Below are positions 61,601 through 64,000 of a DNA stretch of 64,000 nucleotides, one piece after another. Origin of the DNA: Athripsodes cinereus. Lineage: Eukaryota > Arthropoda > Insecta > Trichoptera > Leptoceridae. Numbering within the stretch: the first letter of the stretch is position 1; each line of letters starts with the position of its first letter. The stretch covers positions 13,721,384 through 13,785,383 of the forward strand of contig OX388317.1 in NCBI GenBank assembly GCA_947579605.1, written 5' to 3'. Under the pieces are notes generated by a model. It was not told the origin of the DNA, searched no databases, and was given only the letters and a program-made list of their open reading frames with translations. The position numbers were made by a program, and so were the translations under genes.

Positions 61601-63473
61601 TCTGATTTATATGAGAAGAGTATTTTTTATCACTTTTGTAGCTAGGTTTAATTTCAACGAAACAGGATGGCACAAATCACTTCAAGGGGTGGATTGCCTA
61701 ATTATACTTATATAAAAAAATAAAATAAAAAATATATATTATACAGGCGCATTGCCTAAAAATCTACCTACATAAAAGTAAAAGTAAAGAATTCTGCAAT
61801 ACCTTTTCGATATTTCAAATAAGATGGATTCGAGAACATAAATAACACGGTGTCTGTAGGTATACATACGCTCAATTACAATTTAATCAATCAAATTTTC
61901 AATATCTAAATGTAAAGACATCATTGTCTTGTTTGATTTTGTTTATATGATGGCATTGCGTGATACTTTGGGATGAGAGTAAGTGAGGAACTTCCGAAAT
62001 CCACCACCCATGTCTTTCAATCCGTCAATTAGTATACAAACTCACAAAAAAGTAAATATAAGTAGCTACCTACCTATATATCTTGGAAAACTTAGCTCAA
62101 CCAACTTCGAGCATATAAATATCAAGCCCAATCAATAAAGTTTTTCGTCATTGGAGTACCTAAATACTTTTAACATTTATACGCTATTATATACCATTAG
62201 CAAATCGCTTATAAATTATTATCATTAAGCCATTGAACTATTATATTTATTTATTCAATAAAATGGCAATTGTCTTTTAAAAACAAGTTATAAAAGAAAA
62301 ACATACTTTTCACATTGAATGAATGTAGAATATGCTAATATAAATTTATGATTTGTTTTAAATCCAGATTAACATCTATCTAGTTTGATGTTTTAACTAG
62401 GTAAATCTTGTACGAGAAGTTGCTTTCAGTATTTTGGTATTTTTGTTTTACTGTTGTTTTCGGATTTCCATCATTGTTTATTATATACTTGATTCATCAT
62501 ACTCAACTCAACTCTTACAAATAAGAGGCAGAATATTTTAATTCAATAGTTTCTTTGTTGAATCGTTAGGTAGTAAATGATTATATTTATAATCAAACTG
62601 AAATCATTATCAATATTTAATGTTAATGGGATTCTCTCACTTTCTCCTTGGATCCGGCCGTGAAAGTTTTTTAAAGCTCATAACGACTCCCACCCACTGT
62701 CGTTTCACTGATAAAGTTTGTAATGAGATGATTAAATACTAAAAACTGGTATCTGCTAGAAGGATAAGGGTTGGCAACGTCCTGATTAAAAATTGTCAAG
62801 ACTTTGAATCGCCTAACTTTGTAAAATATTGCTCAGCTATTAAGAAGTTTTTTTTATTATATAAAATAGTCCATTGTGAAGATGGCAATGAGTAATATAT
62901 TTTTTGATATTAAACTTACCCTGGTAACTCGCCCACCGCAGCTCCACTGTAAAATATAATCACCGTTATTAATACATTATAATTTATTGAGTAATAATTA
63001 GAAACTTATAAAATTAATTCAATATTTTTTTTATTCTGAAGAAGTAGTATATAATAGTGTTATTTATTATTAGTGCTACTGATTCGATCTTCTCTTGGAT
63101 AGTAGGTATTATAGGTACCGGGCCCTAGGTGATCTTACAAAGAGATATGTAGTTAGTAGTACATCAGTTTATTTCAGAAAAACTTGAATATACTTCATCC
63201 ATTCGCATAACATTATTACGGCATTTTCTTTCAAGTAGGGTAGTACTGAACAAAAAATCTGAAGGTGATGGAATTTAATTTGAATTTATTTCCCTTACTC
63301 TTGTGGAGTGCCCCTGAGATTGAATACAGTGAAGGTGATCTCCACACGTTGTCCAGGCACTGCCAGGAAGGTGTAGAGACACTGCCTGGAATGGTTGCCA
63401 GGATTCACAAACTCTGGGGATGAGAATGACCCACCTTCTTCTTCGCCGTTGCTCACGAATGTTTGGTCGCACT
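46307..63473 (-). CDS. LEV-10-like receptor: five CUB, LDLa, TM (5' end outside window)
   Basis: A type I membrane protein whose domain order equals nematode LEV-10, which gathers acetylcholine receptors at neuromuscular junctions. Exons in transcript order: 63473-63299, 62946-62920, 59149-58938, 58475-58268, 57908-57700, 57404-57269, 56531-56436, 54309-54104, 52353-52125, 51546-51354, 50993-50789, 47659-47533, 46945-46755, 46605-46307. Visible protein is 837 residues. Each CUB keeps four cysteines: CUB1 CDQTF..CLYTF..CVHEYMDIY..YCG; CUB2 CSFTV..YCAY..CPFDYVRVYDG..YCG; CUB3 CDQK..VCRYF..CTDGYLKVY..LCG; CUB4 CSFTY..CTYMF..CFEDWVEVW..YCG; CUB5 CGGNM..CNWF..CPAAVVRLWY..LCG. LDLa has six cysteines and the calcium motif DNSDE. 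Then a helix GGGMAGFIGLIAVWCVVSGW, a WRARRRRARAR stop-transfer and a proline-rich tail. The signal peptide and first exons are missing. Function is inferred from architecture. Confidence 0.9.
46755..46945 (-). CDS. CUB5 end plus LDLa exon
   Basis: The exon starts FISADKSVGAQGFRAVWTEV, the last strand of CUB5. It then encodes the LDL-receptor class A module PCDHFSCLKSSLC...LRCNRVDNCGADDNSDESN with calcium-cage acidic residues. The donor GTGAGT cuts after the first base of the last cysteine codon. An in-frame reading past the donor ends within a few codons, so skipping this splice would give a secreted form without a TM segment. Confidence 0.9.
47024..47150 (+). mobile_element. Dispersed repeat, CCCCACTTGTGGGAT family, copy 2
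   Basis: AATGAGGTATGCCACCCATC to CCACCCCACTTGTTGGTAAT and GTGGTGATATAG, aligned end to end with the copy at 44888. It lies in the intron before the LDLa exon. Confidence 0.65.
48203..50010. mobile_element. hAT-type MITE, GAGAAATTTCTC family, copy 3, expanded and truncated
   Basis: The left end TAGTGATGTGAGTAGAGAAA is intact. After ~100 bp it is interrupted by the inverted repeat. It resumes near 49545 with CTTTCGCCCAATACCTGA, GCCCAAATCAGAGGTTTTTA and GGGCATGTGGGGTGTCAAAC. It reaches ATTCTCCACTTCGAGAAATT near 49980-50010 and then stops before the expected ...CACTA end. No right-hand duplication is present, so the end was deleted. Confidence 0.82.
48310..49530. repeat. Long inverted repeat with third arm copy (foldback)
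   Basis: The left arm (about 48310-48700) is the reverse complement, at roughly 80-85% by eye, of the right arm (about 49170-49530). Shared blocks include GCAGCAATATATCATAGACT, TCTTGGCACCTTTG, CTATAGACTGGCAACCA and ACAGGATAGGGGT. A third, shorter copy lies at about 48850-49085 in the right-arm orientation. A spacer with GATGCATGCATTTC and TCTCCTGATCCCATTGAGAT occurs three times (48717-48770 inverted, 48780-48842, 49091-49143). A transcript through it would form a hairpin of about 350 bp. Confidence 0.85.
52470..53600. other. Unassigned insertion-like block in a CUB-gene intron
   Basis: This 1.1-kb block is higher in GC than the surrounding intron and has several open frames on both strands (a 122-codon and an 89-codon plus-strand frame near 53028-53396). 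On the minus strand at 52700-52800 a weak RVIESFHGAAVLANLWN-like stretch recalls LINE C-termini. No boundaries or duplications were found. Confidence 0.35.
54954..56288. mobile_element. 1.3-kb DNA element with 38-bp perfect terminal inverted repeats
   Basis: The left end (54954-54991) TATATCGAGGGGTGAAAGGC continuing to TTTTAAGCGACA is repeated exactly in inverse at 56251-56288. Extra TTAAGCGACA/TGTCGCTTAA boxes lie inside (about 55977-55990 and 56067-56078). No transposase is recognised, so it is non-autonomous. Flanking ATAT on both sides makes the target duplication ambiguous (TA, ATAT or none). It lies in the CUB3 intron between 54309 and 56436. Confidence 0.88.
56577..57040. mobile_element. 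Tc1/mariner (pogo/Tigger-like) MITE, TA target
   Basis: CAGTCGATTCCGCTTAATTG at the left pairs with CAATTAAGCGGGATCGACTA at the right. A TA dinucleotide flanks both sides (56575-56576 and 57041-57042). GCTTAATTGGGACA is repeated inside near 56654 and 56671. The right half carries a minus-strand piece (56963-57016) of the CACGACACAAGC SINE body family. 464 bp, no ORF, in the intron between CUB3 exons. Confidence 0.8.
57972..58055 (-). mobile_element. Dispersed repeat, CCCCACTTGTGGGAT family, copy 3
   Basis: Matches the reverse of the 44888 copy from CGGCATATCCCACAAGTGGG to CAGCTGCATATAAAACATGC, preceded by a (CTA)n run at about 57974-57988. It lies in the intron inside CUB2. Confidence 0.65.
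58588..58845 (-). mobile_element. Dispersed repeat, CCCCACTTGTGGGAT family, copy 4, with adjoining LINE-related piece
   Basis: CCATATCTCACAAGTGGGGT to TTCGTGGAAATAAAG and GGAAGGGTGG aligns with the reverse of copy 1. Beyond 58730 the sequence CCTTTTATAGAGCATTTGAA...AAAAGAGTGGGAGA resembles the block at 128-168 at the left window edge, so a second repeat type is attached. Confidence 0.6.
59676..59785 (+). mobile_element. SINE/MITE body copy (CACGACACAAGC family)
   Basis: TTTTCACGACATAAGCTTTT through ACTGTGAAGGAGTATAAGGT to AAAACCCAAAACCCATTTAA, in the same orientation as the copy at 8157. A diverged copy of the CCCCACTTGTGGGAT family follows at about 59885-59970. Confidence 0.7.
60025..60345 (+). 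mobile_element. RTE-like LINE C-terminal fragment, decayed
   Basis: One frame reads LLRTTEMKTLRPIAGVTLCD, RARNSEIRRIC, then a stop, RARRRFWRDHV and RKQTPRKNTQM. It is the common TEMK.LRRI.G.T..DR.R...IR...G pattern of RTE-type LINE C-termini. The related frame ends in a GAAGAAGAAGAAG run, typical for the 3' end of these copies. Stops show it is inactive. It lies in the intron between exons 62920 and 59149 of the CUB gene. Confidence 0.75.
60553..60780 (+). mobile_element. hAT (Charlie-like) non-autonomous end, second copy
   Basis: TTGGTCCCCAACCTTTTAAT, CGCCGCGGACCGGTCAATG and TACCGCGGTCCGCTGAGGGA match the reverse of 14640-14739. Inner sequence (GAAATGTTTAACGTTCTTCT...AAAGAAGAATTTC) matches too. 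The first bases of the terminus and any target duplication are not clear. Confidence 0.7.
60800..62915. other. Large intron of the CUB gene, no feature recognised
   Basis: Remaining part of the 3.8-kb intron between the 27-nt exon and exon 59149-58938. The 88-codon minus frame at 61407 has no family and no splice context. I see nothing else. Confidence 0.45.
62920..62946 (-). CDS. 27-nt microexon of the CUB gene (CUB1)
   Basis: TTTTACAG precedes and GTAAGT follows a 27-nt exon encoding GAAVGELP plus split codons. It joins RGTPQ(D) of exon 63473-63299 to (G)CVHEYMDIY, filling the CUB1 turn before its third cysteine. As 27 is a multiple of three, skipping it leaves the frame open. Confidence 0.85.
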
Positions 63474-64000
63474 CTGTAACAAATAGAAATTCACTATGAG
63501 AAAACCATTTATATTTAGACACTCTTAATTGGGGAACTGGCCAGATCTTATTGTATGTTTGTAATTTATGTATTGTGTTGTTAGTTTTCTGTGAGTGTCT
63601 CTATAAAATAAAAATTTATAGGATTTATGTAACACAATATAGTATTTTAAAAATACGCATTGATGAATTGCAGCTAATGAATCTAACTGTGCATAAGGAA
63701 TAGTGATAGCAAATATAATACTATTGGTAGATAGGTATAGTGGAAATGGATTTACTAGAAATTTACACGAACACCATTATCACAATCTGCGATACTCAAA
63801 ACCGCTTATAAAAAATATAGATTTACAACTACTTTGAAAATAATAATGATTATAATATTAATTGGGTAGGTACTAGGCACCTATATATCAAATTCTAATA
63901 TTATTCGAAAACTCAAATAATATTTTTGGAGGATCTTATTAAAAACAGGATCAGGTAAATGGTAATTTATTCGCGATTCAACATTAGGTATGCTATTTTT
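63474..64000. other. Intron of the CUB gene at the window edge
   Basis: The exon at 63473 opens with an incomplete codon (one base owed by an upstream exon), so the gene continues beyond 64000. No further exon is visible here. Confidence 0.7.

Noticed and set aside
1..64000. CRISPR arrays, operons, bacterial promoters or riboswitches
   Set aside because: The window is clearly eukaryotic with spliced genes; the repeats found have no regular spacer pattern.
1..64000. True tRNA, rRNA or snRNA genes
   Set aside because: Only one degenerate tRNA-like head (6165-6238, minus) was seen, and it is attached to a repeat body. No complete cloverleaf was found by eye; a tRNA scan would settle this.

Overview
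The window looks like animal, most likely insect, nuclear DNA. It is AT-rich, both genes have many exons with GT/AG introns, non-LTR retrotransposon relics and hAT-type DNA transposons are dense, and short GTAGGTAGGTA-like runs are common. The best-preserved gene matches Drosophila Syncrip (Syp) closely, including its N-terminal start. I cannot separate Lepidoptera from Hemiptera or other insect orders from this sequence alone.

Layout. 1-22.2 kb is a transposon graveyard. It holds a decayed LINE tail at the left edge, hAT-type MITEs, a tRNA-like SINE, three larger LINE relics (9.3-12.0, 15.5-16.6 and 18.3-21.95 kb), a hAT transposase relic (16.6-18.1 kb), an unexplained inverted-repeat array (12.8-13.6 kb) and one small arginine/serine-rich ORF. 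22.2-25.06 kb is the presumed promoter and 5' UTR side of Syncrip, with a short GC/CpG-rich patch near 24.0 kb. 25.07-39.15 kb (+) is Syncrip/hnRNP Q-R: twelve coding exons per transcript, 593 codons, three RRMs and an RGG tail. It includes a pair of 136-nt mutually exclusive exons in RRM2. 39.15-46.3 kb is the shared 3' flank of two convergent genes and has no coding signal that I trust. 46.3-63.5 kb (-) is a CUB-domain receptor-like gene. Fourteen exons lie in the window and the 5' end lies outside it. It encodes five CUB domains, one LDLa module, one transmembrane helix and a proline-rich tail. That order is that of nematode LEV-10, an acetylcholine-receptor clustering protein.

Both gene models were joined exon by exon, and every splice phase closes: Syncrip 1782 nt with either alternative exon; the CUB gene 2513 nt plus one nucleotide owed by the upstream exon.

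The transposon record is unusually readable. Five insertions keep perfect 8-bp target-site duplications (GCAAGGAT, ATAAAAAG, GTACTATT, GTAGCTAT, GAACTATC), diagnostic of hAT-type transposition. Three cases are nested: a LINE inside a hAT MITE, a hAT MITE inside a hAT transposase relic, and a hAT MITE inside a 2.6-kb hAT-type element within an intron of the CUB gene. That last insertion also carries a roughly 1.2-kb inverted repeat whose transcript would fold into a long hairpin. No complete autonomous transposon and no RNA gene was found.
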